15,589 nucleotides of DNA from an uncultured Sulfuricurvum sp. (GCF_937936435.1 NZ_CALDDG010000061.1:1-15589), one strand, 5' to 3'. Positions 1 to 7,620 are shown, counted from the stretch's first letter. Numbers and translations: made by a program. The notes: a model not told the origin generated them from the sequence alone.

Positions 1-320
1 CATGGGGAATCGGCCATGACAATCCCGCTTTGACTCCGCCGGACAAACTTCGCTGCGATGCCTGTATCAGTTGGAAAGATAAAAGTATCATCCCTTCCGG
101 AGAAGTGATGAGCAAGAGTATAGGGGGAGGCAAATATGCCGTTTTCCTGCATCGCGGAGCATACGAAGAGATGCGCGAAACGTACCGCCTGATCGGAGAC
201 TGGATCGTCCAAAGCGGAGTGAGCGTACTGGGCGGTCCCATGTTCAGATATCTCAATCGCGCCCCGCGCCGAACTAAAACTGAAAATCTCCGTACCGATA
301 TCTATATTCCTATAGCGTAA
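1..320 (+). CDS. GyrI-like effector-binding domain protein, C-terminal fragment (probable AraC-type regulator)
   Basis: The open frame enters from before the window and ends at TAA 318-320, giving about 105 residues. The visible protein begins WGIGHDNPALTPPDKLRCDA and ends near LRTDIYIPIA. This is the pattern of the C-terminal half of the GyrI-like/AraC effector-binding fold (Pfam PF06445), which typically shows a HDDP-x-x-TPPEK-x-R-x-DAC motif, a G-x-Y-A-x-F-x-H-x-G strand, and a closing LRT-x-IYIPI strand. All three are present here. In this family the domain binds small hydrophobic ligands and is usually fused behind an AraC helix-turn-helix, but it also occurs alone (SbmC/GyrI), so whether this is a transcription factor cannot be decided from the fragment. 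A TTG at 30 is in frame, but the conserved motif starts before it, so it is not the start. The gene lies 124 bp upstream of an ene reductase in the same direction and could be its ligand-sensing regulator; that is inference. Confidence 0.8.
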   Translation, partial: WGIGHDNPALTPPDKLRCDACISWKDKSIIPSGEVMSKSIGGGKYAVFLHRGAYEEMRETYRLIGDWIVQSGVSVLGGPMFRYLNRAPRRTKTENLRTDIYIPIA

Positions 321-322
321 TT

Positions 323-352
323 CCCGATTCTTTTTGCAAAAAGAAGCACGGG
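323..352. repeat. Inverted repeat after the GyrI-like gene (possible weak terminator)
   Basis: An 18-bp perfect palindrome, TTCTTTTTGCAAAAAGAA (328-345), is flanked by CCCG (323-326) and CGGG (349-352), so the RNA could fold into a hairpin of about 30 nt with a small internal asymmetry. It begins three bases after the stop codon at 320. No T-run follows on the plus strand (an A-run follows at about 363-370), so it is not a canonical intrinsic terminator for the upstream gene. It could still slow polymerase or protect a 3' end. Confidence 0.35.
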
Positions 353-387
353 GTGTACTTTGAAAAAAAATTACTAAATATTATTCA

Positions 388-416
388 TTGTGATTTAAAA
401 TCCCTTGTGAAATAAT
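388..416 (+). promoter_or_regulatory. Candidate sigma-70 promoter of the ene reductase gene
   Basis: TTGTGA (388-393) and AATAAT (411-416) are separated by 17 bp and match the consensus boxes at 4/6 and 5/6 positions. The predicted transcription start near 423 would leave a leader of about 22 nt containing the AAGGAG at 433-438. The surrounding stretch, about 355-415, is clearly richer in A and T than the flanking genes. The assignment is by eye only. Confidence 0.35.
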
Positions 417-432
417 GGCCTTATTATCGTAT

Positions 433-438
433 AAGGAG
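433..438 (+). promoter_or_regulatory. Ribosome binding site that fixes the ene reductase start at 445
   Basis: AAGGAG lies six bases before the ATG at 445. The longer in-frame ATG at 415 has no such site and would overlap the predicted -10 box, so 445 is preferred. Confidence 0.75.
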
Positions 439-444
439 TTAGTC

Positions 445-1521
445 ATGGATTTGCTTTCACCTATCGACGTCGGAGAGTACCGTCTCAACAACAGAATATT
501 CATGGCCCCGATGACACGGTGCCGAAGTGTTCATAATAATGTTCCGAATGAAATGATGGTTCAATACTATACGCAAAGAGCTTCTGCCGGATTGATCATC
601 ACCGAAGCGACACAGATTTCGACCAAGGGGATAGGCTACCCCTACACGCCCGGTATTCATACTGCCGAACAGGTCGAGGGATGGAAGAAGGTGACACAGA
701 GCGTACACGCAAAAGGGGGCAGGATATTTTTACAGCTATGGCATGTTGGACGAATTTCCCATCCCGCTTTTCATAACGGAGAACTGCCGGTTGCCCCTTC
801 AGCGATTAAGCCCTCAGGGAGTATTTATACCTATGAAGGGATGAAAGAGTTTGTCACACCGCATCCGTTGAGTACGGGCGAGATCAAAAACATTGTCGAG
901 GATTATATAGCGGGGGCCAAAAATGCGATGGAAGCCGGGTTTGACGGAGTCGAAATCCACGGAGCCAACGGCTATCTGATCGATCAGTTTCTACGTGACG
1001 GAACGAATCAGAGAACGGATGAATACGGAGGATCGGTCGAAAATCGCGCACGCTTTTTATGCGAAATCGTCGAAGCAGTTTGTGCCGCTGTCGGTTCGAA
1101 TAAAACGGGGGTTAGACTCTCTCCCAGCGGCACGTTCAACGATATGAAAGATTCCGATCCCCAAAAACATTTCTCCTATATCTGCGAACGGCTCAATAGG
1201 TACAATCTCGCTTATCTTCACATTATCGATGCGCTCGAAGGAGATATCCGACACGGGGCGAATGTCGTAGAACTCAGGATTTTAAGAGATGCGTATAAAG
1301 GAATTTTGATCGCGAACGGCGGTTATACGTTCGAGAGAGGGAATCAGACGATTCGGGACGGATTAGCGGATGCGGTAGCATTCGGGGCACTTTTTCTGGC
1401 TAATCCCGATTTGCCGGAACGCTTTAAAACCCATTCGGAACTGAACACTCCCGATCCCGCCAGTTTTTATACGCAGGATGAAACGGGGTATCTTGATTAT
1501 CCTGCATTACAGTGCGATTGA
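445..1521 (+). CDS. Old Yellow Enzyme family FMN-dependent alkene reductase (NemA-like)
   Basis: This 358-residue protein is predicted to be a cytosolic flavoprotein that uses NAD(P)H to reduce activated C=C bonds, N-ethylmaleimide-type electrophiles or nitro compounds; its own substrate is unknown. It has the full TIM-barrel signature of the class I OYE/NemA group: MAPMTR near the N-terminus, GLIITEATQI, QLWHVGRISHP (Q97, W99, H100), then HGANGYL with H172 and N175, the expected substrate-binding pair, and Y177, the expected proton donor. YGGSVENRARF and the closing FMN phosphate segment, ANGGYT and FGALFLANPDLP, follow. The length matches the family (about 360 residues), so it looks intact. 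An in-frame ATG at 415 was rejected in favour of 445 because of the AAGGAG at 433-438. The gene appears monocistronic. Its final 15 bp overlap the 3' end of the convergent methyltransferase gene. Its neighbour upstream is a ligand-sensing domain that might control it. Confidence 0.93.
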   Translation: MDLLSPIDVGEYRLNNRIFMAPMTRCRSVHNNVPNEMMVQYYTQRASAGLIITEATQISTKGIGYPYTPGIHTAEQVEGWKKVTQSVHAKGGRIFLQLWHVGRISHPAFHNGELPVAPSAIKPSGSIYTYEGMKEFVTPHPLSTGEIKNIVEDYIAGAKNAMEAGFDGVEIHGANGYLIDQFLRDGTNQRTDEYGGSVENRARFLCEIVEAVCAAVGSNKTGVRLSPSGTFNDMKDSDPQKHFSYICERLNRYNLAYLHIIDALEGDIRHGANVVELRILRDAYKGILIANGGYTFERGNQTIRDGLADAVAFGALFLANPDLPERFKTHSELNTPDPASFYTQDETGYLDYPALQCD

Positions 1522-2433
1522 TGCAGACTTTTGGAATACCAGATTTTTAAGGCTTCGTTCTTCTTCGATTTCGGGGAAGCTCTCGAGATTTTCTAACCTC
1601 TCGATATATTGAAACTCCGGAGCATTTTCACGGAAAAGGTTTTTGATAAACTCACTGTCCAGTTCGGGGGCATTGAGCGCCGAGAGGACGATACACTCCT
1701 CTGCCGTGAATTCATGCAGCCGACGGATGATCTTTGCGTAATCGGAGGTCGCGGCAAATGAGCCTTTTTGGAAGCTTGGGGGATCGATAATAATCAGATC
1801 ATACGGACCGCTTTTGCGGATACGGCTCCATGATTTGAGGATATTATAGGGCATGAACTCCACATTTTTCGTATCGAGTCCGTTGAGACGGTGATTTTCC
1901 CTTCCCATCGAGAGGACGTTTTTATTCATATCGACATTGGTGACCGCCATTGCTCCCCCCGCAATCGCTACAACGGAAAAAGAGCAGGTGTAAGAGAAGA
2001 GATTTAGGACGTTTTTCCCGGATGCGTTACGACGGACAAATTCCCGTCCGAGCTTCATATCGGGGAAAAATCCGATGTTTTGGGCATTGAGAAAGTTTAT
2101 GTGATACTTGAGGCCGTTCTCGATGGCAAAGGTTTTTTGCGGTAGTTCACCCTCTATTGTGGTCGATGGTGATGCGGGGAGATAGCGCTGTTGAACAATC
2201 AGTGCTTTCCATTTATCCTCAGCGTAAAAGAAATCACGCAACATCGAAACGATCGCATCCTCTTGCTCATCCGCGTCAAATAACACGGCAAAGAGCACTT
2301 TATCCACACTGTCGATGGTGAGAAACCGATATCCGCCGTACGTATTGCCTCGTCCGTGAAAGAGTCGGGTATATTCTTCGGTTACGGTAGCGGCATTCGT
2401 ATGTAAAAGGCGCTTTAAATCGTCTAGGTTCAT
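1507..2433 (-). CDS. Class I SAM-dependent methyltransferase, RlmI/RlmK-like (PF10672 type)
   Basis: The protein has 308 residues. The methyltransferase core starts at NIGFFPDMKLGR (119-130), followed by the SAM-binding motif I NVLNLFSYTCSFS (141-153), the acidic loop VDMN (167-170), and the motif IV stretch YDLIIIDPPSFQKG with DPPS at 217-220. This combination (FFPDMK...R, LFSYT, DPPSF) is typical of the RlmI/RlmK group of 23S rRNA methyltransferases. The N-terminal PUA domain of RlmI is absent; residues 1-100 instead form a shorter mixed region. It therefore probably modifies rRNA or a related RNA, but the target base cannot be named. The start at 2433 has only a weak A/G-rich upstream sequence (AAAGAA). 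It is transcribed alone, away from the efflux operon hairpin, and its last codons overlap the ene reductase gene tail-to-tail. Confidence 0.85.
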   Translation of the reverse strand: MNLDDLKRLLHTNAATVTEEYTRLFHGRGNTYGGYRFLTIDSVDKVLFAVLFDADEQEDAIVSMLRDFFYAEDKWKALIVQQRYLPASPSTTIEGELPQKTFAIENGLKYHINFLNAQNIGFFPDMKLGREFVRRNASGKNVLNLFSYTCSFSVVAIAGGAMAVTNVDMNKNVLSMGRENHRLNGLDTKNVEFMPYNILKSWSRIRKSGPYDLIIIDPPSFQKGSFAATSDYAKIIRRLHEFTAEECIVLSALNAPELDSEFIKNLFRENAPEFQYIERLENLESFPEIEEERSLKNLVFQKSASIAL

Positions 2434-2482
2434 TCATAATTCTTTGATAAAAGTGGTGAAAGTATAGCAGATGGATTATATG

Positions 2483-2513
2483 TCGTCATCCCCGACTTGA
2501 TCGGGAAGGACGA
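2483..2513. repeat. REP-like imperfect hairpin between the RND gene and the methyltransferase gene
   Basis: TCGTC (2483-2487) pairs with GACGA (2509-2513), and CCCGA (2491-2495) pairs with TCGGG (2501-2505) around a CTTGA loop. The two stems are separated by a 3+3 internal loop. It begins about ten bases past the RND stop on the minus strand and lacks a following T-run, so it resembles an intergenic REP-type element or mRNA-stabilising hairpin more than a Rho-independent terminator. No second copy is evident in this window. Confidence 0.45.
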
Positions 2514-2522
2514 GCAAAAGAT

Positions 2523-5500
2523 TTATTTTTTAATCGTATAGAGCTTGCGCAGTTTCGCATCCAACGGTGCTAGGACTTTGTAGAGTGCCGGAACGACGAG
2601 TAGGCTGGTCAGCGTCGAGAGCAGAAGTCCGCAGATGACGGCGACCCCCATCGGTCCTTTAACCCCAGAACCTTCTCCGACGGAGAGGGCAAGGGGGAGC
2701 ATCCCGAAACACATCGCCGTTGTCGTCATCAGGATCGGGCGCAGACGCGAAAGTCCCGCTTCGACAATCGCTTCATCAAGCTCTTTTCCCGAATCGCGCA
2801 ACCGGTTCGCCGCATCGACGACGAGGGTAGAGTTTTTCCCCACCAGTCCGAGCAATAGCATCAGCCCCATCATACTAAAGAGCGACATATTCATCCCTGC
2901 CGCCCACAGACCGATAAACGCCCCCGTAAAGCTCAGCGGAAGCGCACTCATGATGATGAGCGGCTGTAACGGCGATTCGTACAACGCGGCGAGGATGAGA
3001 TAAATCATGACCAGCGCTGCACCGATAGCGACACCGAAGGCTTCGTTACTCTCCTGCATGTGTTTGGCATCGCCGTCGAGTTCGAATGCCACCCCTTTAT
3101 CCAGCCATTCATTTTGGCGTTCATTGACGATTTTGACGAGCTTGTCGAGAGGGAGCGCTTTGGTGATGTCGGCTCCGACGATCACTTTTTTGAGACGGTC
3201 GAACCGTTTGATGGTTGTCGGTGCATAGTCATCGGTAATCGACACGACGGCTGATAGCGGTACGGTCCCTCCCGATGAGGTGCGGACGTTGAGGGCGTTG
3301 ATCGTTTCGATGTTTTCGCGTTTGGTATCGTCCAGACGCATTACGACGTCGTACTCTTTGCCCCGTTCGCGTAGAAAAGTGATCGTACTGTCCCCTGAAT
3401 AGGCACCGGCGATCGTGTGGGCGATATCATCGACATTGACACCGAGGCGCGTGGCGTTTTGGGTAAGGACGGTAATGTTCAACTGCGGCGCTTTAGGCTG
3501 GATATTGCTTTGCACATCGGTCGTCCCCTCGATGCTGTTGAGCAGTTTCATCAGCTTACGTGCCGAGGCTTCCGCCTGATCGGCACTTTGGGCTTTGAGG
3601 ATCACCTGATAGGGGGTGTTGATTTCATAGTTCGCGATATCGTTGACCTCGGTCACGCTGGTCATAGTGAATCCTTTGAGACTCTCCAACATAGTGCGGG
3701 TCTCTTTCATGACATCGCTCTGGCTTCGGGTACGCTCGTGCAGAGGTTTTAGGCGAACATACAAAGCCGATTCGTTCGCTTTATGATCATCTCCCCGTCC
3801 GACGTAGAGGGTGCAGTATTCGACTTCGGGAATTTTCCCGATACGTCGCTGTACATCGAGCGAGAGTTGTTTCATCCCTTGGACGCTGATCCCGACGGGA
3901 GCTTTCAGAGTGATATCGAACTGGCTTTTATCTTCTTTGGGCATAAATACCATCCCCAGCGTCCCCGAGAGGACGATCGAGACGACAAAGATTCCTAATG
4001 CCGTGAAAAGGGTCGTCTTTTTGTATTTCAGCACGGTGTGAATCAGATAGCGATAGCGCTCTTCCATAGCGACGAAAAAGTGTTCCGTTCGATGATAAAA
4101 ACGGCTGTGCTCCCCTTTGGCGATTTGCGATGCGATCATCGGGATCAGGGTGACCGCGATGATAAAAGAGACGACGATGGCGGCGATGATCGTCACCCCG
4201 AAACTGGTGAAAAACCGTCCGACGATCCCGCTCATTTTCGCGATAGGGACGAAAACCGCCAAAAGCATCGCGGAGATGGCAACGATGGAAAAAATGATCT
4301 CTTGTACCCCTTCGATGGCGGCATTGATCCGATCCCGTCCCGCTTCTAGCCGTTTAAAGATGTTTTCGATGACGACGATAGCGTCGTCAATGATGATACC
4401 GATAGCGAGAGTGAGGGCGGTGAGGGTGAGAAGATTAAACGTCTGGCCGCTCCATCCCATGATCGCAAATACCCCGAAAATAGAGACAGGCAAAGAGACG
4501 GCGGCGATAAGGGTAAGGGTGAAGTTTCGCAAAAAGAGAAAGATAACCAGCGATGCGAGAACGGAGCCCAGGATAAGGTCGAATTGCACGCCATGGAGGG
4601 TATCGCGGATATATTGTGTCGCGTCTTGCAACGGAGTGAGAGTCATCGTCGGTTCCAATGCCGCCAACGACGGGAGTTGAGCCCGTACCGCATCGGCGAT
4701 GGCAATCTCGTTGGCTCCGGTCATTTTTTTAACCATCAGTAAAACACCCGATTGTCCGTCAAGCGAAGCAAAACTGCGTTCTTCCGCCAAGGTATCGCTT
4801 ACGATGGCGACATCGCCCAGCGATAATCCCTCACGTATGCGAAGGGTACTGAGGGCTTGCGCCGTTTTACTGTCGTTATCGATGAGGATTTGGTATTCAT
4901 GACGCGGATCAACGGTTTTCCCGCCGTCCATTCTGACATTTTGGGCACGGATGACATTCGTCAAATCGTTCATCGTCAGTGAGTATTTGGCGAGGAGGGC
5001 AGGATCAGGGGTAATCAGAATCTGTTTTTTGCGCAGTCCTTCCAGTGTCACTCCGCCGACTCCTTCGATCCGCTGAAGACGCGGTTTGAGGATTTCATCG
5101 GCGTGTTTCATCAGTTTTTGGCCGTCTTTACCTGCCAAAAAGAGGGTGATGACCGGAGCGGAATTGATCGAATATTTATCGACGGAAGGTTTGTCTACTT
5201 CATTGGGAAGCTGAATACTGGAAACTTTGTCCCGGACGTCATTGACCGCTTCATCGAGGTCTTTGGAAAGTTTGAATTGGGCGACGACGACGCTGATCCC
5301 TTTGGAACTGTCCGAACTGAGGGTATCGAGTCCCGAGATACCGCTGACGGCTTCTTCGATTTTGTCGCTCACCTTGCTCTCGACGATATCGGCGTTGGCC
5401 CCTTTATAGGTAGTAGTGACGATGACAATCGGAAAGTCGACGTTGGGATAAAGTGCCGAGGGCATACCGGAGCGTTCGACCAGCCCGAAAAAAATCAGGG

Positions 5501-5552
5501 CGAGAGCGAACATAATCGTCGTAATAGGGCGGAGAATGGCGATTTTATACAT
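2523..5552 (-). CDS. RND-family efflux pump, inner membrane permease (CmeF/HefC-like, HAE1 type)
   Basis: The 1009-residue protein is the proton-driven pump of a tripartite efflux complex. It has the duplicated RND architecture: TM1 near residues 8-25, a long periplasmic porter segment, a TM cluster at about 325-525, a second large periplasmic segment, and a final TM cluster from about 830. The proton-relay residues are present: the pair D389-D390 in the TM4 motif GIIIDDAIVVIENI, and K906 in the TM10 motif LGLVGKNSTLVV. The conserved LRPILMTTTAMCFGMLPLAL follows. The HAE1 character predicts hydrophobic or amphiphilic drugs, dyes or detergents as substrates rather than metals. From memory of the families, the size and order fit Campylobacter CmeF (about 1005 residues) and Helicobacter HefC better than the longer AcrB. 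The gene starts 8 bp after the adaptor gene stop, with an AGGGA site overlapping that stop, and ends the operon. Numerous long open frames opposite it are codon-bias shadows. Confidence 0.95.
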   Translation of the reverse strand: MYKIAILRPITTIMFALALIFFGLVERSGMPSALYPNVDFPIVIVTTTYKGANADIVESKVSDKIEEAVSGISGLDTLSSDSSKGISVVVAQFKLSKDLDEAVNDVRDKVSSIQLPNEVDKPSVDKYSINSAPVITLFLAGKDGQKLMKHADEILKPRLQRIEGVGGVTLEGLRKKQILITPDPALLAKYSLTMNDLTNVIRAQNVRMDGGKTVDPRHEYQILIDNDSKTAQALSTLRIREGLSLGDVAIVSDTLAEERSFASLDGQSGVLLMVKKMTGANEIAIADAVRAQLPSLAALEPTMTLTPLQDATQYIRDTLHGVQFDLILGSVLASLVIFLFLRNFTLTLIAAVSLPVSIFGVFAIMGWSGQTFNLLTLTALTLAIGIIIDDAIVVIENIFKRLEAGRDRINAAIEGVQEIIFSIVAISAMLLAVFVPIAKMSGIVGRFFTSFGVTIIAAIVVSFIIAVTLIPMIASQIAKGEHSRFYHRTEHFFVAMEERYRYLIHTVLKYKKTTLFTALGIFVVSIVLSGTLGMVFMPKEDKSQFDITLKAPVGISVQGMKQLSLDVQRRIGKIPEVEYCTLYVGRGDDHKANESALYVRLKPLHERTRSQSDVMKETRTMLESLKGFTMTSVTEVNDIANYEINTPYQVILKAQSADQAEASARKLMKLLNSIEGTTDVQSNIQPKAPQLNITVLTQNATRLGVNVDDIAHTIAGAYSGDSTITFLRERGKEYDVVMRLDDTKRENIETINALNVRTSSGGTVPLSAVVSITDDYAPTTIKRFDRLKKVIVGADITKALPLDKLVKIVNERQNEWLDKGVAFELDGDAKHMQESNEAFGVAIGAALVMIYLILAALYESPLQPLIIMSALPLSFTGAFIGLWAAGMNMSLFSMMGLMLLLGLVGKNSTLVVDAANRLRDSGKELDEAIVEAGLSRLRPILMTTTAMCFGMLPLALSVGEGSGVKGPMGVAVICGLLLSTLTSLLVVPALYKVLAPLDAKLRKLYTIKK

Positions 5553-5560
5553 AGTTTTCC

Positions 5561-6295
5561 CTATTTTGCGCTAATCATACCGTCACCGAAGGTACCGGGA
5601 CGCAGACCCGATCCATCGGCTTCGGCAGTCATCTGGCGGCTTTTGGTATCGATAGAGGGGTAAATTTTGATGATTTTGGAACATTTCCCCGTCGCTTTTC
5701 CGTCGATGGAGATACAGAAACGGTCTCCTGTTTTGACGTTCGGGGCAAATTTGGAGTCGTATCGGATCAGGAGTTTGGTCTGATCGCTGATGAGTTTGAA
5801 CAGCGGTGTTCCTCCCATCGAAGAGACCATATCCCCCACCTCGATATTTTTCTCGGAGATACTCCCCGCAAACGGAGCCACAAGACGCATTTTGGAGAGC
5901 TTTTGTTCGGCATAGGCGACCGATAAACGGGTCCGTTCTTTTTGTGCCAGTTTTGAATCGAGTTCGGATTTGAGCTTGTCGAGGGTATTTTTGTCAAACA
6001 CCTGTGCGCTTCTCTCATAGCGTCCGTATTGATCACTTAAAAAAGCGCACTCTTTGGTAAGGGCATTCAAATCGGCTTTTGCCATTTGCAGCGATAGCTG
6101 CTCTTCGGCACTGTCGAGTTCGAGGAGAAGGGAACCTTTTTTTACATGGTCGGCATTATCAACGGCGACCCGTTTGACGATTCCCGACGCATTCATCCCC
6201 AAAGAGGCTTCACGGTAGGCTTGGGTCTCGAACGTAGCGTACACGCCTCCCCACAAGGTCATAGTACATAATGTCGTTAATAGGGCAATTTTCAT
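5561..6295 (-). CDS. Short periplasmic adaptor (membrane fusion protein) of the efflux pump (CmeE/HefB-like)
   Basis: The 244-residue protein links the RND pump to the outer membrane channel. It starts with a signal-peptide-like segment, MKIALLTTLCTMTLWGGVYA, with probable cleavage after the final A. A lipoyl-type half motif follows (GIVKRVAVDNADHVKKGSLL), then a helical hairpin at about residues 60-130, the second lipoyl half with LVAPFAGSI...VGDMVS, and a beta-barrel part ending PGTFGDGMISAK. It lacks the membrane-proximal domain of AcrA/MexA and is much shorter than their roughly 380 residues. There is no frame break, and CmeE and HefB are of similar short length as I recall, so this looks like a genuine compact subfamily rather than truncation. 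The start overlaps the TolC gene stop as ATGA (6292-6295), implying translational coupling and fixed stoichiometry. Confidence 0.9.
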   Translation of the reverse strand: MKIALLTTLCTMTLWGGVYATFETQAYREASLGMNASGIVKRVAVDNADHVKKGSLLLELDSAEEQLSLQMAKADLNALTKECAFLSDQYGRYERSAQVFDKNTLDKLKSELDSKLAQKERTRLSVAYAEQKLSKMRLVAPFAGSISEKNIEVGDMVSSMGGTPLFKLISDQTKLLIRYDSKFAPNVKTGDRFCISIDGKATGKCSKIIKIYPSIDTKSRQMTAEADGSGLRPGTFGDGMISAK

Positions 6296-7524
6296 TTTTT
6301 CTCCTCGAGTAGGCTCATAAGATCGGTTCCGTAGGCGTAAGCCAGATTGGCCTTGGCAATTTGCAGGGCATTACGGGCATTTTGGGCTCTGGCGCGTGAG
6401 GCGCTCAGGTCACTGAGTTCGCTCAGATAATTGGTGGAGTTGACTAAACCCGCTTCGAACCGTTTTTTGATGTAAACAAAGGCGACATTACGTGATTCTT
6501 CTTCGGCTTGTGCCGCTTTGTAGGCATTTTGGGACGCATCGAGGCTCATGAGGGCGATATCGGCTTCGTTGCGGATACTTTTGGTTTTGTATTCGATCAG
6601 TTTTTGGGCTTTCAGGGTCGAAAGACGGGCTTGTTCGCGCTCTTTGGCAATGCTTCCCATATCAAACAGAGTCATTGAAAGGGATGCGATGATCTCGTTT
6701 TGGTTTTCGGGTTGGATATTGGCACCGTTCATCGTATCGTAGTCGTTGTAATCGAAGGTACGGTGTTTTGCAGCAATCGTGAGTGTCGGAAGATAGGTAT
6801 AGAGTCCCTCGCTGTGGCTCAGAGTTTCGATTGCGGATTGATCGGCTTTCAAATCGTTGCGCTCAATTTGGGTGGTTGCCGGTACGGAAAGCTCTCTGTA
6901 TTCGAGAGACTGAACCGATTGTCCCGTCAGCAGTTCGAGATATTTACGGCTCCGTTCGAGGATGATCTTTTGGTTTTGTTCATCGTATTCCGATTGGAGT
7001 TTTGAAGCGATCAGCGATTTGAGGATATCGTCCGTCGCCAGATCGTTTTTGACCAGTATGCTAAAGCGCTCCACCTGTGCGGAGAGTTCGGTTTTTTTGT
7101 CCGAGATGGCATCCAACTCTGCCTTGGCATTAAAATAGGTGTAATAGGCTGTGATCGTGTCAAGCAAAACATCCTGTTCTTTTTGCGCGAGAGAGTGTTC
7201 TGCCGAATCGATGGCGGAGTGGATGGCATCGAGAGTCGATTCGCGTCTGAAACCGTCGAAGATATTGACCTGCGTCCCCAGTTCCAAACCGTGGATCGTT
7301 TTAGGCTCGAAGGCGGTCGCTTTGTCTTTGCGCTGGTAGAGTGCGGTGGCATTGAGCGTCGGGTAGTAGGCCGTTTTCGCCTGTTCAAGCTGTTCTTTGG
7401 TTTTTTGGGCTTCTAGCCGGACCGATTCGATCTGCAGATTGGTTTTGGCACTCGGAAGCAATGATGCTAGATCGGCGCACATCAGTGATTGGGCAGTGAG
7501 GAGCAAAAGGGCAGTATACCTCAT
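6292..7524 (-). CDS. TolC-family outer membrane efflux channel (CmeD/HefA-like)
   Basis: The 410-residue protein is the first gene of the efflux operon. A signal peptide is seen, MRYTALLLLTAQSLMCA, with likely cleavage before DLASLLPSAKT. The mature part is dominated by long heptad-rich helices in two repeats, typical of outer membrane efflux proteins (PF02321). The repeats include ...QLEQAKTAYYPTLNATALY with its conserved YPT turn in repeat one, and ...SEGLYTYLPTLTIAAKH in repeat two, followed by the tail helix ARNALQIAKANLAYAYG. It is predicted to trimerise into the channel-tunnel crossing the outer membrane and periplasm. The start at 7524 is supported by GGAG at 7534-7531, six bases upstream. 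The operon order outer channel, adaptor, pump is that of CmeDEF and HefABC, not of the AcrAB type. Expression is expected to be controlled by the divergent TetR protein through the operator in the 7525-7626 spacer. Confidence 0.92.
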   Translation of the reverse strand: MRYTALLLLTAQSLMCADLASLLPSAKTNLQIESVRLEAQKTKEQLEQAKTAYYPTLNATALYQRKDKATAFEPKTIHGLELGTQVNIFDGFRRESTLDAIHSAIDSAEHSLAQKEQDVLLDTITAYYTYFNAKAELDAISDKKTELSAQVERFSILVKNDLATDDILKSLIASKLQSEYDEQNQKIILERSRKYLELLTGQSVQSLEYRELSVPATTQIERNDLKADQSAIETLSHSEGLYTYLPTLTIAAKHRTFDYNDYDTMNGANIQPENQNEIIASLSMTLFDMGSIAKEREQARLSTLKAQKLIEYKTKSIRNEADIALMSLDASQNAYKAAQAEEESRNVAFVYIKKRFEAGLVNSTNYLSELSDLSASRARAQNARNALQIAKANLAYAYGTDLMSLLEEKK

Positions 7525-7546
7525 ACGATACTCCGTTTAGGATTTT

Positions 7547-7587
7547 ATGTTGACAATGGTAACATTAAATGTGAACAATGTCAACAT
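7547..7587. promoter_or_regulatory. Probable TetR operator: 41-bp palindrome with embedded 22-bp-period direct repeat
   Basis: Centred on A7567, the arms TGTTGACAATGGTAACATT (7548-7566) and AATGTGAACAATGTCAACA (7568-7586) are complementary at 16 of 19 positions, and the flanking A/T pair 7547/7587 also matches. The same DNA holds a direct repeat: 7553-7566 and 7575-7588 agree at 12 of 14 bases, 22 bp apart, about two helical turns. Each arm is itself a weak pseudo-palindrome, as expected if two repressor dimers bind side by side. It covers the -35 to -10 region of the efflux promoter and ends 27 bp before the tetR -10 box. Confidence 0.75.
7556..7584 (-). promoter_or_regulatory. Efflux operon promoter
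   Basis: On the minus strand a perfect TTGACA (7584-7579) is followed after 17 bp by TACCAT (7561-7556). A TG one base upstream (7564-7563) makes this an extended -10. Transcription would start near 7549, about 25 nt before the tolC-like ATG, leaving room for the GGAG at 7534-7531. Both boxes lie inside the operator palindrome, so repressor binding would block polymerase directly. TAAAAT at 7547-7542 is an alternative -10 but has no well-spaced -35. Confidence 0.6.
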
Positions 7588-7591
7588 TGCC

Positions 7592-7620
7592 TTTTCATTT
7601 TGATCGATCCGTGTTACAAT
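7592..7620 (+). promoter_or_regulatory. tetR promoter with extended -10, predicting a leaderless transcript
   Basis: TTTTCA (7592-7597), a 17-bp spacer and TACAAT (7615-7620), preceded by TG at 7612-7613, form an extended -10 promoter. A start seven bases after the -10 falls on the A of the tetR ATG at 7627. No Shine-Dalgarno-like sequence lies between 7600 and 7626. A third, weaker copy of the operator repeat (ACAATG at 7616) overlaps this -10. Confidence 0.55.

Noticed and set aside
323..352. The palindrome after the GyrI-like gene as a classical Rho-independent terminator
   Set aside because: The stem is mostly A/T and no U-tract follows on the plus strand, so it is listed only as an inverted repeat.
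415..444. The earlier ATG at 415 as start of the ene reductase
   Set aside because: It lacks a ribosome site, overlaps the candidate -10 box, and the ATG at 445 has AAGGAG at ideal spacing and gives the usual family N-terminus.
4117..4680. A 187-codon open frame on the plus strand opposite the RND gene, with several similar ones between 2635 and 5663
   Set aside because: They lie wholly antisense to a well-supported RND gene, have low-complexity Arg/Ser/Asp-rich composition from its codon bias, and show no recognisable domain or ribosome site.
5561..6295. The adaptor gene as a truncated pseudogene
   Set aside because: It is short, but the frame is intact, both neighbours are coupled at proper spacing, and the related CmeE and HefB are also about this short as I recall.
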